From Botryotinia globosa (lineage: Eukaryota; Ascomycota; Leotiomycetes; Helotiales; Sclerotiniaceae): DNA of 64,000 nucleotides. The notes under the pieces are model-generated. The model made no database searches and was not told where the DNA came from. It was given only the letters and a program-made list of their open reading frames with translations. Each line of letters opens with the position of its first letter. Positions within the stretch are counted from its first letter, which is position 1. The stretch spans positions 2,630,501 to 2,694,500 of the forward strand of contig RCSZ01000005.1 of assembly GCA_014898425.1 (NCBI GenBank), written 5' to 3'. Shown here piece by piece: positions 9,520-23,672 of the stretch. A program made the translations under genes and the position numbers.

Positions 9520-12340
9520 GCTTTTTAATGGAACCCTAAAATTAAATATTAATAAAAACTTGATAGTAAATTCTTTTATTTCTCTAAAAGAAAATTAAAG
9601 AATCCAGAATCCTTTTAGATTTCTACAAACTTTTTAAAATTCTTAAGAATCGATAAAAAGAATTGAATTTTTATATTTCCTTCTTTTAGTCTTTATTTTT
9701 CAAAAAAATCATTATTCTTTTTGATTTTCCATTCCCTGAAGTATTAAAAGATTTTTTATTATTCTATTTAAGATTAGGGCTATTTTTGTTATTATTATTA
9801 TTTAATGAGATTGGTTTATTCTTTTTTTTTTATTGGGTTCAAAATATTTATTGTTATATTTATTTTTTAGATTTTACTTCAAGATTATAAAGTATAATTT
9901 ATTTTTGTAATATCTTTTAATAAATTTAATATTTTCAAAAGTATATAAAAGAAAGTTTTTGGTATTTTTTATATAATATTAATATCAAATATTAAATTCA
10001 TTATCATTTATAAAAAGAAATTTAATAATTTTTTTAAATATAAATAAATTGTTTTAAAAAAGCTTATTAATAAAAGCTTATTCAATAGAATTTTGAATAA
10101 TTAAATGATATTTAATTAGAAATCCAGAAACTTTATATTAGTTATTATTGGTGATATATTTATTGAAGATAAATTTCAAATTATAATATGTATTCCTAAT
10201 ATTCTAATATTTCAATTTATTTTTTAATGTAGAATTCAAATTATTTCTTAAAAATCTTTTTATTATAATATATAATATAATTGATATTATAAAGAAAATA
10301 ATATCTTTATTATTGGATTTAATTCTAAATATTATAGGATTTCTTGTAATTATAAGTGTTTAGTTGTAATTAGCTTTTTCAATAAATTATGTTGAAATAA
10401 TCAAATAAATGTATTTTGTGTAATTTTTTTTGAAATAATATTCTAAAAATAATTTTTTTTGAAAAACTTATTAAATATTTTTAAAATAAATATAATAAAA
10501 TCTTACTATATTGTTTTATATTCTAATTCTAATTTTATTTTATTATATTCTACTCCATATTTTAATTTTTTAGATTGAGAATAAATAATATATATAATAA
10601 GATTGTTTATATATTTAAGTCGATATTTAATATAAAATTCTCTTATATTTCTATATATAAATATATAATCAAAGATTTTATTAAATTAAATAATAACAAT
10701 TAAAAAAGAAATAAAAATAAAATGAAATTCTCAATTTATACACTATAATATAACAATTCATTAGATTTTTAAATTCTATTTAAAAATTTATTATATTAAA
10801 GAATAATAATAATAATAAATAAATCCAAATCTTATATTTTTATAATAATTATAATAATAATATATTTTTATAAACTTTTGAATTAAAGGAATATAAATTT
10901 TTTTAATAAAATAAAAATATTTATTAAATTTCATAGATTTATATATTTTGAATTTATAAATTACAATCAAATTGATAATAGGGATTTAAATGATTATAAA
11001 TGTAGTAGTATTATATTTGATAGATTTGAATTTTAATATACCAAAAAGTTTTGTTCTTTTTTCCTTACTAATTATTATATTTTCTTTGAATTAATAAAAA
11101 TATCTATTATTAATATAAATATCATTAATTCGATTTTAATATTTATATAAAAATTGAAAATATTTTAATAAATTCTTTTGATTTATATATATAGTTTTGA
11201 ATTTAAGAATATTGATAAATTGATATAGGTGGTAATTATAAAGATTATCAGGTATCTTATTTATCAATATTATTATTATCCTTCAATTTATTTATTTCGT
11301 AATATATTTTTCTTTTAATAAATAAAATTAATTTTATAATTGTAGAATATCTTCTTTATATTTACATACTTTGAATTGACTAATATTATTATTCTTATTT
11401 TTCTTATTTTTATTTTCTAATAGAATATTTTGTTAAAATATAATTTTGTTTATTAAATATTCGTTGAGTAATTTAGTATTTTTGTTTATTATTATCAAAC
11501 TAAATCTTAATTATCTTTAAAGATTTGTAAGGATATTTTTTGAGAATAAAAAAAAAGGAATTTGCAAAAACTTGATAATTGAATCTTTAATAAAAAGAAT
11601 ATCTTTGAAATAGTTTGTATTGACTTTTTCAAATATTTTAATTATATTATATTAAAAATCAAGTTTTTTTCTTTATTTGTTATCTTATTCAAAAAGTTTA
11701 TCAAAAAGTTTTTTGTTTAGAATTTTAAAAATAATTTTGAATTTGAAGGATATCAAATATTGATTAACTCGAATTTTAGATTTCGGATTTCTAAAAAGTT
11801 TATATATAAGTTCTTTATTAATCAATTCCAATACAATTTCTAAAATAATGATTCTAATCAGTTTAGAGAGTTTATTATGAAATTTTGTATTATAAAATAT
11901 AATCAAAATTATAATGAATATTATATTTTTTTGTGAGTGGTCTTAATATATACAAATTTTATCGATAGTTTTTTGCTATAATTCATAGAATTTTTTTATT
12001 CTAAAAAGAATAATTTCATTATCGATTTTCATTTATTTTATTATTATATAAGCTTTAATATAAAGATTATCCTATAGAATTAGAATTATAATTATTTCTA
12101 TTAATATGTTTGCTTTAGTTTTTTGTTTTTTTGTTTATATATTGAACTCAATAAATTTTGTATACTATTGTTTTTCCGAAAGTCTTTATATAGTTTTAAA
12201 GGCTTTTAATATATTAAAGAATTGAATATTATTAATTATTATTATTATATTATAATATATGTGTTGTAGTTGAATATTTGAATATTGTATGGCATGATTT
12301 AATTTGTTATTAAATTATTTAGATATTTTGAAAAAGTTTT
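9520..12340 (-). pseudogene. Gyp-B: degraded region between integrase and 3' LTR, possible third ORF
   Basis: On the minus strand stop-poor stretches remain (for example 11906-11685, 73 codons, rich in Ile, Lys and Asn through AT mutation), but I recognise no retroelement domain. The block is bounded at both ends by copies of the recurring palindrome (12350-12380 and 9488-9516), as the pol region is. It could be an extra ORF of the element, untranslated sequence, or a further unrecognised insertion. Confidence 0.3.
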
Positions 12341-12349
12341 TTAAAAAAG

Positions 12350-12380
12350 ATAATTTTATTAAAATTTGGCAAAGTTATAT
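12350..12380. repeat. ORF-flanking palindrome (Gyp-B copy 1, after pol)
   Basis: Arms ATAATTTTATTAAAA.. / ..TTGGCAAAGTTATAT. It lies between the integrase remnant and the degraded 3' region. Confidence 0.6.
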
Positions 12381-13689
12381 AGACTATTTAAGGAAATATA
12401 AAAGAGAATTGTTTTATATATAATAACAAAAATTGAAATATTAAAATAATTAGAAAAAAAGATAATAAAAAAAATAAAAGAATTATAAATTAATAGAAAT
12501 ATTGGAAAAAAAAGAAAATGTTTTTATTTTATAAATAGTTTTTTTTGTTTTATAATATTAAAAAAAGAGATATAGAAAATGATTTCTGAAAAAAGAAAAA
12601 AAAGAAAAAAAAATTATTTTTTCAAATAAAAATAAATAAATATTCTTTTCTATTAAAGGAATTTTATAAACAATTATTCTTTTTATTGTATAAAAAAAAA
12701 CATTATTTTTATTATTAAATTAATAATTGGGATTTTTATAAATATATAATAAATATTTCTTGAAATTATATTTGGGAATTCTAATATATCATTTGTTTGT
12801 ATATAATCAATTATTATTTTTAAATTATTAAAGTGTTAATCTATATAATTAAATTTCTATAATTCTAATAATATTTTTAATAGATTTTTATAATTTAATT
12901 GATTATTATTTCTTTTAATATTATTGTTTGAAATTGGCAAGTATTCCCTTTCCCTTTTTATAAATTTCTTGAGGTAAAATTCTGAATAGATTTTATCAAT
13001 TAAAATTCTATTTATTTTTTTTAAGATATAAATATCTTTGTTAGAATCTATAATTATTATTTAATATAATCTAAATTATTAATATATAAACTTTCTTTTA
13101 TATAATATATCAATTTTTAATTATAAATTATATTGGAGTATAATATCTTTTGGGTTGATATTTTTATTTATTATATTATTATTTTTATCGAAATATTCTT
13201 TTTTATTTAAATAATAGTATTTTTTATAAAATATAATTTCTTTTATATTAATATTGTATATTTCTAATTATCAAAAATGTAATACTAATAAATCTACTTG
13301 GATTATTATTGATTTCTAATTAAGGATTTTTTAGGTATAGAATTTTATTTCAATAAATAATATTAAATAATGATTATAAATTATATAAAATAGAATGAGG
13401 TTAATTAATTAATGTATTATAATTTTATTAGCAAATAATATTGTATTAAGATATTTTAATTATTCTTTTTTTCTATTTATTATTTTGAATAATCTATTAG
13501 TAATAGGTTTATAATCTTGTTTAATTTAATTATTTGTTTTAAAATTGTATATAGAGATTTACACTTATTGAATATTATATTTTTTTAAAAAATATACTAT
13601 GTATACTTTATTCTTTAAACCATTATTTATTAAAATCTTATCAAAAATAAAATGATGATAAATAATAGATTATATAAAAACAGTTATTA

Positions 13690-14780
13690 TTTGTAAAGTT
13701 ATATTCCGAAAAGCTTTTCTTTTTATTTATTCTAATAAATTATTTTTAAAAAGCATTAGATATTTGTAGCTATTATCCGGGGGTATATATATAATATCTA
13801 ATCTATATTTTTACTAATATATACTTATTTATATCAAGTATAAAGATTTTTTCTAAAGATTCGATTATTATAATTAATAGTTTGAACAGAAATTAATAAA
13901 TTTCTTGATAATATTATATATCTCTATTTAATAGTATAACTACAATATTTTATTAAAAATACTTTCTATTTTTTTATAATTGTAGGTTTTATATAGATTA
14001 TCAATAAAAATAATTCATTTCATTTTATTATTAATTATTTTTTTAAAAGATAAATATTTTATATTGATTTTGAAAAAATAATTATTATAAATACAAAATC
14101 CAAAAGCTTTTTTCTTAAAATTTTTAAAAACTTTTTTTGTTATATTTTTAGATTTTTATAATAAAATTAAATATTTAGTTATTTCTTGATTTTCTTTATT
14201 ATATATTAAATTCAATATATAATTTTATTCAAATTTGATAAAATTATATAAAATAAGAATATCTTGAATATTGTTGAATTCATTAATAATCTATTCATTA
14301 ATATTATTTTCTTAAGTTTTTTCTTATTAAAATTCTATAAAAATATTTAATTTATAAAAGAATCTATCTACTATAATATATATTGTTTTTTTTATATATC
14401 AAATTTCAAAATCAAAAAATCTGATTTATATAATTCATTTTATTATTAAAATTTCTAAAAGATTTATTATTATTTTATTCAATTAAATAATAAAAATCTT
14501 AATATTAATTTTAAAAATGAAATATACTCTATACAAATTATATTTATATTTCCAAAAAGTTTTGAATATTCTTTTATATTCTTTTTTTATAATATTATAA
14601 TTCTTTTTTATATCATTTCAAAATCTATTTTTGAATTTAATTATTATATATTTATTATTAAATTCTTGATTTAATGTTATATTCCAATTATTGAAATTAA
14701 TATTTATATCTAAAATGATTATTCCAATTATTAAAGTATCTTTATAATTTAATAATATTAAAATAAAAGATTTGATTAGT
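13690..14780 (-). pseudogene. Gyp-B pol remnant: RNase H and integrase
   Basis: Translation of the minus strand, ignoring many stops, gives the order typical of Ty3/Gypsy pol. First comes an RNase H region with degraded matches to the usual KNY(D)..IKREYK...LKYKYYLYG and DRF-type segments (about 14780-14170). Next is the integrase zinc-binding region (about 14160-13850). The start of the integrase core follows (IIYIPPDNSYKYLML, about 13800). RT should lie upstream but was not delimited. Non-functional. Confidence 0.65.
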
Positions 14781-16056
14781 TTAGTTTTTAATAGATTTAT
14801 AATGTTTTTTTATTCTTTTGTTTATATAAATTTTTAGTTTTTTTTTAATAGATGATATAATAATTCGATTTTTTAAACAAATTATTTAATTCAGATATAA
14901 TAGTATATATATATATCTAAAAATATATAAATCTTTGTAATATTTTTAGATTTAGATTAGTTTATAATTCAAGCGATTTTTGATTATTATAGAGTTTGTT
15001 TTTCAGATTTTATAATATATCCTATAATTTCTATATTGTTGAAGTATTATTTGGATTTCGTTTTAATTGAATATTTTATCTTTTTTATATATTCCAAGGT
15101 TTTATTGATTCTTTAAATATATATAAAAATAAATTTTTATATTCCAAATATAATTTCCTTATTACCAAAATCAATCTTAGATCCCTTTATTCCTATATTG
15201 TTTAGAAATAATATAGTTATTTCAAAAACTAAATCACCTAGAATTTTCATAATAATTCTATAGAATTGAACAACAGAATTAATAGTATCTTATAACAATA
15301 TTATATAATATAATAATTTAAGTAATATTTGAAAAACAATTATATTGCAACTTTCTATAACTAAAAGAATTTAATTATAATTTGAAAAGAAATCGATTAA
15401 AAAAGCGATTCTATATTTTACAAAGTTTTTTATAAAAATATTAGTATTTAAAGATAGATTTGCATCTCTAATCGAATATCTATTGAATTCAATAATTATA
15501 TTTATAAATCTATAGATATTAGGAATCTTTTTTTTTATTAAAAACCACAGATTTCTGTAAGGATTATTTACATATTCAAAAACTCCTTAATTTATTTTTT
15601 CTTAGAGTATTTTGAATACAATCTCAACCAAGACTTTTAAAACAAAAAATCCAGATATTTATCAAACTTTATATAAAATAATTTATATTTTTTATAAAAA
15701 AGTTATTTCTTCTTGTATTTGTTTAGTGTATATCCAATCAAAGATAAACATTTCTTTTTAATTTAATAAGTAGGTAAATAATAGTTCTTATTTGCAAATA
15801 AAAAGTATTTTCTTAAAGTTTATTTCTTTATATCTATTTGTAATTAAATAATAACCTTCAGATTTTTTATTGAATTGCAGGATTAAATAATCTTTCCATT
15901 TTTCTGAAGATTATAAATAAGGGTTTCTTTTCCTATACCTCTCTAGCCAATTATTTTTTCCTTTTAACTCTTTATTTATAAGGTTTTTAGATTGATTTAA
16001 AGGAAATACCTTATTTGTCTTATTTTTATATAAAGTATTTATATAAGATAAAAAAC

Positions 16057-16084
16057 AATTTTGCTAAAATTCAGCAAAGTTATT
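16057..16084. repeat. ORF-flanking palindrome (Gyp-B copy 1, between gag and pol regions)
   Basis: One of the best-preserved copies: AATTTTGCTAAAA followed by TTCAGCAAAGTTATT. It sits upstream (minus-strand sense) of the RT/RNase H region. Confidence 0.65.
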
Positions 16085-17245
16085 TTTTGATAAAAAGCAT
16101 AAATTTATCCCGATATATTATCTTCTAGATATATCAAACTCTAATTTCTTAGATTTGAAATTTGAAAGGGTATAGTCGTTTTTTGTTCAATACACCAAAC
16201 ACTTATTTGGTTTTCTTAATTGTTATTTATTATTATAATATATTATAATTTATTTTTGTATACAAATATAATTTCATCTGTAATAAGCTACAACATTTCA
16301 AATAACAAATTGTTATATATATTTTCCATTACAAATAAATTAATAATATTTGATATTCCTTTAAAAGATATATATATATCTTTACAAAAAACTCTTAATA
16401 TTAATTTCAAAAAGATTGATTTCAATAATAATAATCTAAATCAAATTGATTGATAAATTGAATTTTATAATTAAATTGATATTAATTAAATTGATAATCA
16501 AATTGGAATCTGGAATTATTTTGATAGAACCTTAATTATTAAAAGATACTCTAATATAAGGAAAATCTTTTTTATTATTTTCTATAAAAATATAAATAAA
16601 ACTATAAATTATATCCAAATAAAAAATTTCCACAATTCCAACTTATTCTGAAAATCTAAATAAAATAAAAAGTTTATTAATTAAGCTTATTGTATAGCTA
16701 TCAAAAATTGATAATCTTATTAAATTATTTATTTTTATAATCTATCTTTTTTATATATTGGAGTATTCTTTAATAATAAAACTTATAATAATAGGAATTA
16801 TAATTGATAAAATATTTCAATCGATTTTCTCTATTATTCTATAGTCATTATTCATTATTTAGGAAATTATTTGTTTTCTAAACTTTTTGATTTTATCCAG
16901 CACTTTTTTGATTACAATTTTTATTATAAAGTTTTTAGAATTATAAATATAGATTTCTATTGATTTAATTTATATAGATTTTTAAAAGAATATCTTGATT
17001 ATAGATTATTAACTAAATTTAAGGATTTTGTTTGTAAATAAAAGTATAGGTTTTATAAAAACATTTGAATATAATTTGATTACCTTATTTAAATTATTGT
17101 AAGATAGTTTTCCGTATTTCTTTTATATCTTTTTTATAATATTAATATATTTTTAAATAATATATACTTTCTCTTTTGATATAATATTAATAGGTTTTTT
17201 TTTTAATATTGATAAAATATAATATTTTTTTATCCTCAAAGGATT

Positions 17246-17395
17246 TGTCACGGCGCCAACTACATTGCCTTCGTGCCTTAGGCACGAACCCTTAGCGTGC
17301 CCTTAGTGTGCCCTATTTCCTATAATAGGATCTCAACCTTTTATAGCATTTAGAACCTTTATAGTATAATATAAATCTTTATTCATACCTTAACA
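17246..17395 (+). repeat. Gyp-A copy 1, 5' LTR (best-preserved copy)
   Basis: Starts TGTCACGGCGCC and ends CTTAACA. It contains an internal inverted repeat around CGTGCCTTAGGCACG (about 17273-17287). Serves as the reference for the other five LTRs. Confidence 0.9.
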
Positions 17396-17537
17396 GTTTA
17401 TACTATTTATTTAAAAACTATTATAATTTCATTTTAAAAATATTTATTTAAATTATACTCCAATTATTTTAATCATTTTAATTCTATTAAAGTTATAATT
17501 TGATTATGTTAATCGAATTTATTATTAATCTATTATA

Positions 17538-17568
17538 AATAATTTTGCTATTTTTTAACAAAATTATT
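17538..17568. repeat. ORF-flanking palindrome (Gyp-A copy 1, leader)
   Basis: ATAATTTTGCTA.. / ..TAACAAAATTATT, 143 bp downstream of the 5' LTR, before the gag region. Confidence 0.6.
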
Positions 17569-17599
17569 CAATTACATTAAAATATATTTATATTAATCT

Positions 17600-19610
17600 A
17601 TTATTGAAAATTTTACAAAAATGTTTTATAGTTACAAAAGTATTTTAGAGATGGTTGATTAAACGGCTGTATTTAATCTACCCCCATAATTCCTTTTCTT
17701 AAACCATACCATCAATTCTATCAAAACTGATATTTCCTTATTTATAGATCTATTTTATAATTCGAATATTATATATTTTGTAATTACTCAAACTATATTT
17801 ACTTCAATTAAAACAATTATAACTTTATTATAAAAATAAATTATTGTAATATATATTCAAATTAATAAAGTTCAATTACAAATTATCGAATTACAAAATA
17901 CAATTGAAATATTAAAGATTATTATTTGTAATAATCTAAAAGCCCTATTTTACTGAAAATATTTTATTTTCTTTAAGAAATTTAATGGTAATAAGCAAAA
18001 CATTACAAAATATTAGAATTAATATATAATATTCCATAATATAATCAATTATTGTTTAATTATAGATTATAAAAATAAATCAGAATTTTAATGAATTACA
18101 TTTTTCATTAATTTACTTTTTGGCTTGATTTACACAAACAATCAAATATATTTCGATATAATTACAAATAATCTATACAACTCCGATTTTTAGCTTTTTA
18201 GATAACATATTATAACAAATATCTAAAGCGAGTTAAATAAATAATACTAAATTTTTGATTTTTTATAAAAAATCTTTATAGATTATAATAAATATAAAAT
18301 AAGGAAAACTCTATTTGATAATTTTATTATTAAATTCAAATAATTCATTATTAGATATAGAAAAACTATTAAATAATAAATCATCGATCTCAAACTTAAA
18401 GTTTTATAAAAATTGATTGATATTTTAATCAATTGTTTTAATAAACTTTTTATTATTAATATTGATGTATAAATAATCTGGTAACAAGATATCTATAATA
18501 ATCTAAAAAAGAAAATTCACCTTAATAATCAATGAAAGAGCCAGAATATTAATTTCAGTTATAATCAATCGAGATATTACAATAAAAAGCTAGTTTCAAT
18601 TATAGTCTTTTTTGCACCAAAACTATCTAATGACCTTATATAACTAGATATTATTCGACAAAATTAGTACTCCTTATTTTATTATATTCGAAAATAATAT
18701 CTTAATCTTAGCCTCTATCTTTATTATAAAAAATCAGATTATATTAAAGATAATTATAATAAAAAACAAGTTAATAATGTAAAATATAATATCAATATTA
18801 ATATAAAATACAATTTTTATATTAATCGTTTTTTTATAGTTAATCAATATTAAAGCCCTAAACCCTATCGCAATATCATCAACTTTTTATATCAAAACCT
18901 ATTCCTATTCACCAATTGTTTCCCATCCACCAACTATTTTCTAACTATATTATTATATTATGCCTTATCAATCCCCTCTAACTTTATTCAAAAACTTAAT
19001 CTAAAAGAATATATTGAAAGATTTGTTTATTCAAAAGAAAGTGGAAGTTTTATTTTCTAGTTTAATATATCAAAAGATTAACCTCGGTTTATAATTACAA
19101 ATTAAGATTTTTTATAAAAAATTTATTTTTGTAAATTAAAAAATTAATTATATCTAGAGATTCTTTATATTTTAGAATAATAAATAATAAATTTCTTAAA
19201 ATCTCGATAAAAATCTTTTTTGTATTTAATGTAACTATTCCATTTATTAGTTTTATAAACAATGGAGTTGTAGACTATAACTTTATTAATAAAAAAATCA
19301 TCTCCAAATTCTAAATATTTATACAACCCCTTCCCTATATCTATTACCTACTCCTAATCAATAAAAAGCCTTTTAATATTCTTTCTCAGTATATACTCCT
19401 AAATATACAAATTAATAATTATCAAAAAATCGATTTGTTTTATATTATTATTTTATTAACCACAAATCTATTAATTCTCAATCTCCCCTAACTTCAATAT
19501 TATAATCCTACCATTAATTAATCAGTAATAATACTCAAGTTTGTATTTATATATTATTTAAAATATTATTATTCTATTGATATTGTAGCAATTATTATTT
19601 TTGATATATT
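17600..19610 (+). pseudogene. Gyp-A copy 1 gag-protease region, degraded
   Basis: Region between the leader palindrome and the palindrome at 19624. The last about 350 bp translate, through stops, to a retropepsin-like segment (an N-N-G-V-V-D-Y run at about 19260, where D-S-G-A is expected, then a LILNLP / LQYYNP segment). No intact frame. Confidence 0.5.
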
Positions 19611-19623
19611 TAATAGCTACAAA

Positions 19624-19653
19624 ATAATTTTGTTAAAAAATAACAAAATTATA
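19624..19653. repeat. ORF-flanking palindrome (Gyp-A copy 1, between protease and RT)
   Basis: ATAATTTTGTTAAAA.. / ..TAACAAAATTATA, directly after the protease-like segment and before RT. Confidence 0.6.
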
Positions 19654-20479
19654 ATCGATTCTAAATTACCCCTACAAAAGCTTATTTTGAGATTAGTTTT
19701 TATAAAAAATATCATCAATAAAAGCTTCGAAGTTAAATCCTTACTATCTTGAAATCAATTAGTAATTCTCGAATTTATCAAAACCTTGGATATCTAAAGA
19801 AATCTTAATATTATTAATTTCAAAAACAACAAAAATAAAAACTTCTATTATATTCATTGTATTGATAATAAAGTGAATATTTGAGTTAGAATAATTTCCA
19901 ATCATTTATTCTTGAAATTAGTTTTAGTTTGATTTATTATCAATTTCAGAAAGTATAAAAGATTATTATAGAATCAAAATACTTTACTCTTATTATTATT
20001 ATTGTTACCAAATCCTTTAAGCGAGTTGTTCAATGCTGTGTGAAGTATTTGCCCCGAAATATAAGATATAAAGTTCTTTATAACTAATAGTTTTATATAA
20101 TTCTATAAAAACAATGATGTTTATATTACAAAAATATTCTGAAATGAATTAAATAGGGTTTGTGATTTATATTATATAATAATCAAGGATTTTATTCAAT
20201 TGTATTGAGGTTTAGTAGATAATGATATCAATAAGTTTATAGAAAAGATAAATCAATTTATTTTTTTCATATTAGAGATCCAAGATAAGCTGTTTCTCTG
20301 GTTTTGTAATCTATATTTAGGATTTCTACCCTCTTTTGTTAACGAACTTTTATTATGATATTTATAGAATTACAAAATCGAGATTATATTAGACAAGAAA
20401 TCACTATATAATAAAGGCCATCCAATATCCCCAACTAAACTTCAAATTGTTTGTAAATGGTTTAATAATAATCTAAATA

Positions 20480-23340
20480 AAGGATTTATTTGAAAATCTC
20501 GTTTTTGATTGATTATTTTACTCCTTTTAATCACTAAATCAAAAGGAAATGTTCGGATTTATCAAGATTATTGGAGTTTAAATAATGTTATTATTAAAAA
20601 TCAATATTTTCTATCATTAATTAAAAAAATCTTTAATATTTTATATTATATTAAAATCTATACCAAGCTTGATATTATTGTTATTTTCAATAAATTACAA
20701 ATTATAAAGGGTTATAAATAAAAAACCATTTTTATTATTTATTTCAATCTATTCGAATTATTAATAATACTCTTCAAACTTTGCAATGCATTAGTCTCAT
20801 TCCAGAATTATATCAATCATATTTTTTTCGATCTTTTGGATAGGATTTGTATAGTATATTTAAATAATATTTTGATTTATTTTGAAAACATTGCAGATTA
20901 TAAAGGATATATTCACGAAATTATTTAATAATTGATTAATACCGGATTATAGATTGATATTGATAAGTATAAATTCAAAACAAAAAGAATCAAATATTTT
21001 AGTTTAATTATTACCCTAGAAGGTATAGAAATAGATTCAAAGAAAATCGATATTATATTCAACTAAAAATCATTAACTAAACTCAAAAACCTTCAACATT
21101 TCCTCAAATTTGTTAATTTTTATTAATATTTTATTTATAATTTTTTTAAGATTATAGAGTTTTTCAATTGTCTTCTGAAAAAGAAGAAAGTATAAAACTA
21201 GGATTTTAAATAGAAAGATGTTTTTATAATATTGAAGAATACTTTTTTCTTTATCTCGGTTTTTATTATATTTAATTATTATTATTATATAATAATTGAA
21301 ATCAATATTTTTGATTGGGTTGTAGGTAATATCCTTTTGTAATATAATAACGAGGGAAATTTATATCTAATAGTATATTTCTTATCAAAATATAGTATTA
21401 TTAAATACAATTATAAAATCTATAATAAAGAATTTTTAACAATTATAAAATTATTAAAAAAATAAAAACTGGAATTATATAGCATTCAGAAACTATTCGA
21501 AATTATTATTGATTATAAGAATCTCGAATACTTTATATCAACAAAAATATTAAACCAATAATAAACTAAATAAACCGAATTCTTATTAGAATTCAATTTT
21601 TATATTATATATCGATTTGGTTATAAGATTATTTGCTTTAATATTTTGAGTTATAGAGTTGAAGATTGTTTAGTATATATCAATCCTAATAATAATCAAA
21701 TCAAAAATCGCTTATAAATAATTCTCCCAAAACAAATATTTGATGTTGTTATATTTAAGGATATTATTTGATAAGTAAATAGCAATTTAGATTTGATTAT
21801 AATCTTAATAAATATAATCATTTTTAATATCAATAAATCGATTAATAATTTTATTAATAAAGTATACAAATTGTTCAAATTAATTACAATTATATATATA
21901 ACATTTCGAAACCCCTCTACCTACTATTAATTATTAGATATTCAAAAGAATCTTTGAATAATTTTACAAGATTATAAATTAATCAATAATAAAATCTTTT
22001 ATTATAATTATTTTTTTATTCCCCTCTTTATCAAACTTCGTATATAAATTATATACCACACACATTCAATCAAACCAACTAAATATTTAGATTACATTAA
22101 AACTATTGATTTTATTTTTTATATATATTAATAATTTAATATATCTAAAGAAATTAAAATATTTGTATAAACTTACTAATTCTATTTTTATATCAAAACC
22201 TTTTATTTTATTACACCTAGATTCCTTAAACCCTTACCAATACCATTCTATCCCTAATCAAATATTTTTATTAATTATATTATATTATTATCAATTAATA
22301 AACATTATAAAAAGAAATATTAATATATTATTATAATTGTTTGTTATTTAATCAAAATATAACATTTTATATTAATAATAAAATTATCTACAAAAAAACT
22401 TATAAATTGATTTATTAAAAAGATATATTATTTATATAACACTTCTAATAATATTATATTTAATAAAAGCTTTCAATTTGTTTTTAAATTCTAAAAATAT
22501 TTATTTAAATATTTATTAATTATTTTGAAATAATCTTTCTCATTTTATTCCAAGTTTAATAGTTAAATAGAAAGGATTAATATTATAATAAAACAATACC
22601 TTTATACCTTCATAAATTTCCATTAAAACAATTAATCTAATTAATTTCTATTTGTAAAGTTTATATTAAATAATATTATATTAGAAATCATTAATATATC
22701 CTTATTCTTTATTAATTATAACTACTACTTATATTTCGAAATTGAATTATTTATATCAATCCCACCAAATTTATTATATCAAAAAAAACAAGAATTCCTT
22801 AAAGTTAATAAGATTATAAACAAATTTGATTTTATTCTAATTAAACTCAAAACATTTATAATCCAATTAATCTAAAAATATAAAAATTATATTAATAGAA
22901 TTTAAACCAATACTTTCTTTTATAAAAAAGGTAATAAGATATAGGTTAGTATAAAGAATATAAAAATTAATTACTTAATAAAAAAGAATAATAATAAATA
23001 AAATAATCTTTATAAAATCCTCAAAATCTATAAACAAATTTGTTTATTACAATTTTTAACTAACTTTAAGATTTTTTTGATATTTTACAATTTATTGTTT
23101 CAATTGCTTTATTACTTACCAAAATTATTAGATCAAAATATTATTAATATTATCAAATTATATAGAAATTAAGGTTGAGTTTTTGAAAAAGATAATAAAA
23201 TATATAAGAAGATTAAGCAATAAAAATTTAAGGAGATTTTTGATTGTTATAATGAATATAGTTTTTATTATTATATCAAATGAAAGTATTATCTATTGTT
23301 ATAATAATTAATTAAAAACCTTCAAGACCAGGAGAGAATG
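20480..23340 (+). pseudogene. Gyp-A copy 1 pol: RT, RNase H, integrase, probable chromodomain
   Basis: A 70-codon open piece at 20509-20721 contains the RT fingers/palm segment (VRIYQDYWSLNNVIIKNQY, then KLDIIVIFNKL). Downstream, stop-ridden translation shows the catalytic box as YLNN instead of YLDD, the RNase H segment (LYSIQKLFEIIIDYKNLEYF), an integrase core and a terminal region resembling a chromodomain. The D-to-N changes are what G-to-A mutation gives. Inactive. Confidence 0.8.
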
Positions 23341-23596
23341 ATTATTGTATTTTATTTAATATATTTAAATAAATTAGATCTGCTTGTATAAATTGGATTT
23401 AAAAAACCTGTTATTTTAAATATTATTATATTAATAATAATTTTTAAATAGGGATTGAATAAATTGAAGAAAATCTATTAATTAATTATTATTTTAAAAA
23501 CAATTCGCTTTAATCCTGTAATAGAAATTAAATTATTCTAACATTATTTCAAAGAGTTTTGGATTTTTATTTAATCAATATTAAATCGATTTCTTA

Positions 23597-23624
23597 TAAC
23601 TTTATTAAAAAATGACAAAGTTAC
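23597..23624. repeat. ORF-flanking palindrome (Gyp-A copy 1, before 3' LTR)
   Basis: ATAACTTTATTAAAA.. / ..TGACAAAGTTACT, 48 bp before the 3' LTR. Confidence 0.6.
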
Positions 23625-23672
23625 TCTATACCTTAGTTTGTTTAGGATAAGTAAACCCTAAGGGAAAGATAT

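Noticed and set aside
12400..12720. A/T homopolymer-rich stretch resembling an origin or centromere-like repeat
   Set aside because: No tandem unit or conserved motif; explained by RIP of Gyp-B.
16220..16453. 77-codon plus-strand frame within Gyp-B
   Set aside because: Runs antisense to the element's coding strand; stop loss is expected by chance in AT-mutated DNA.
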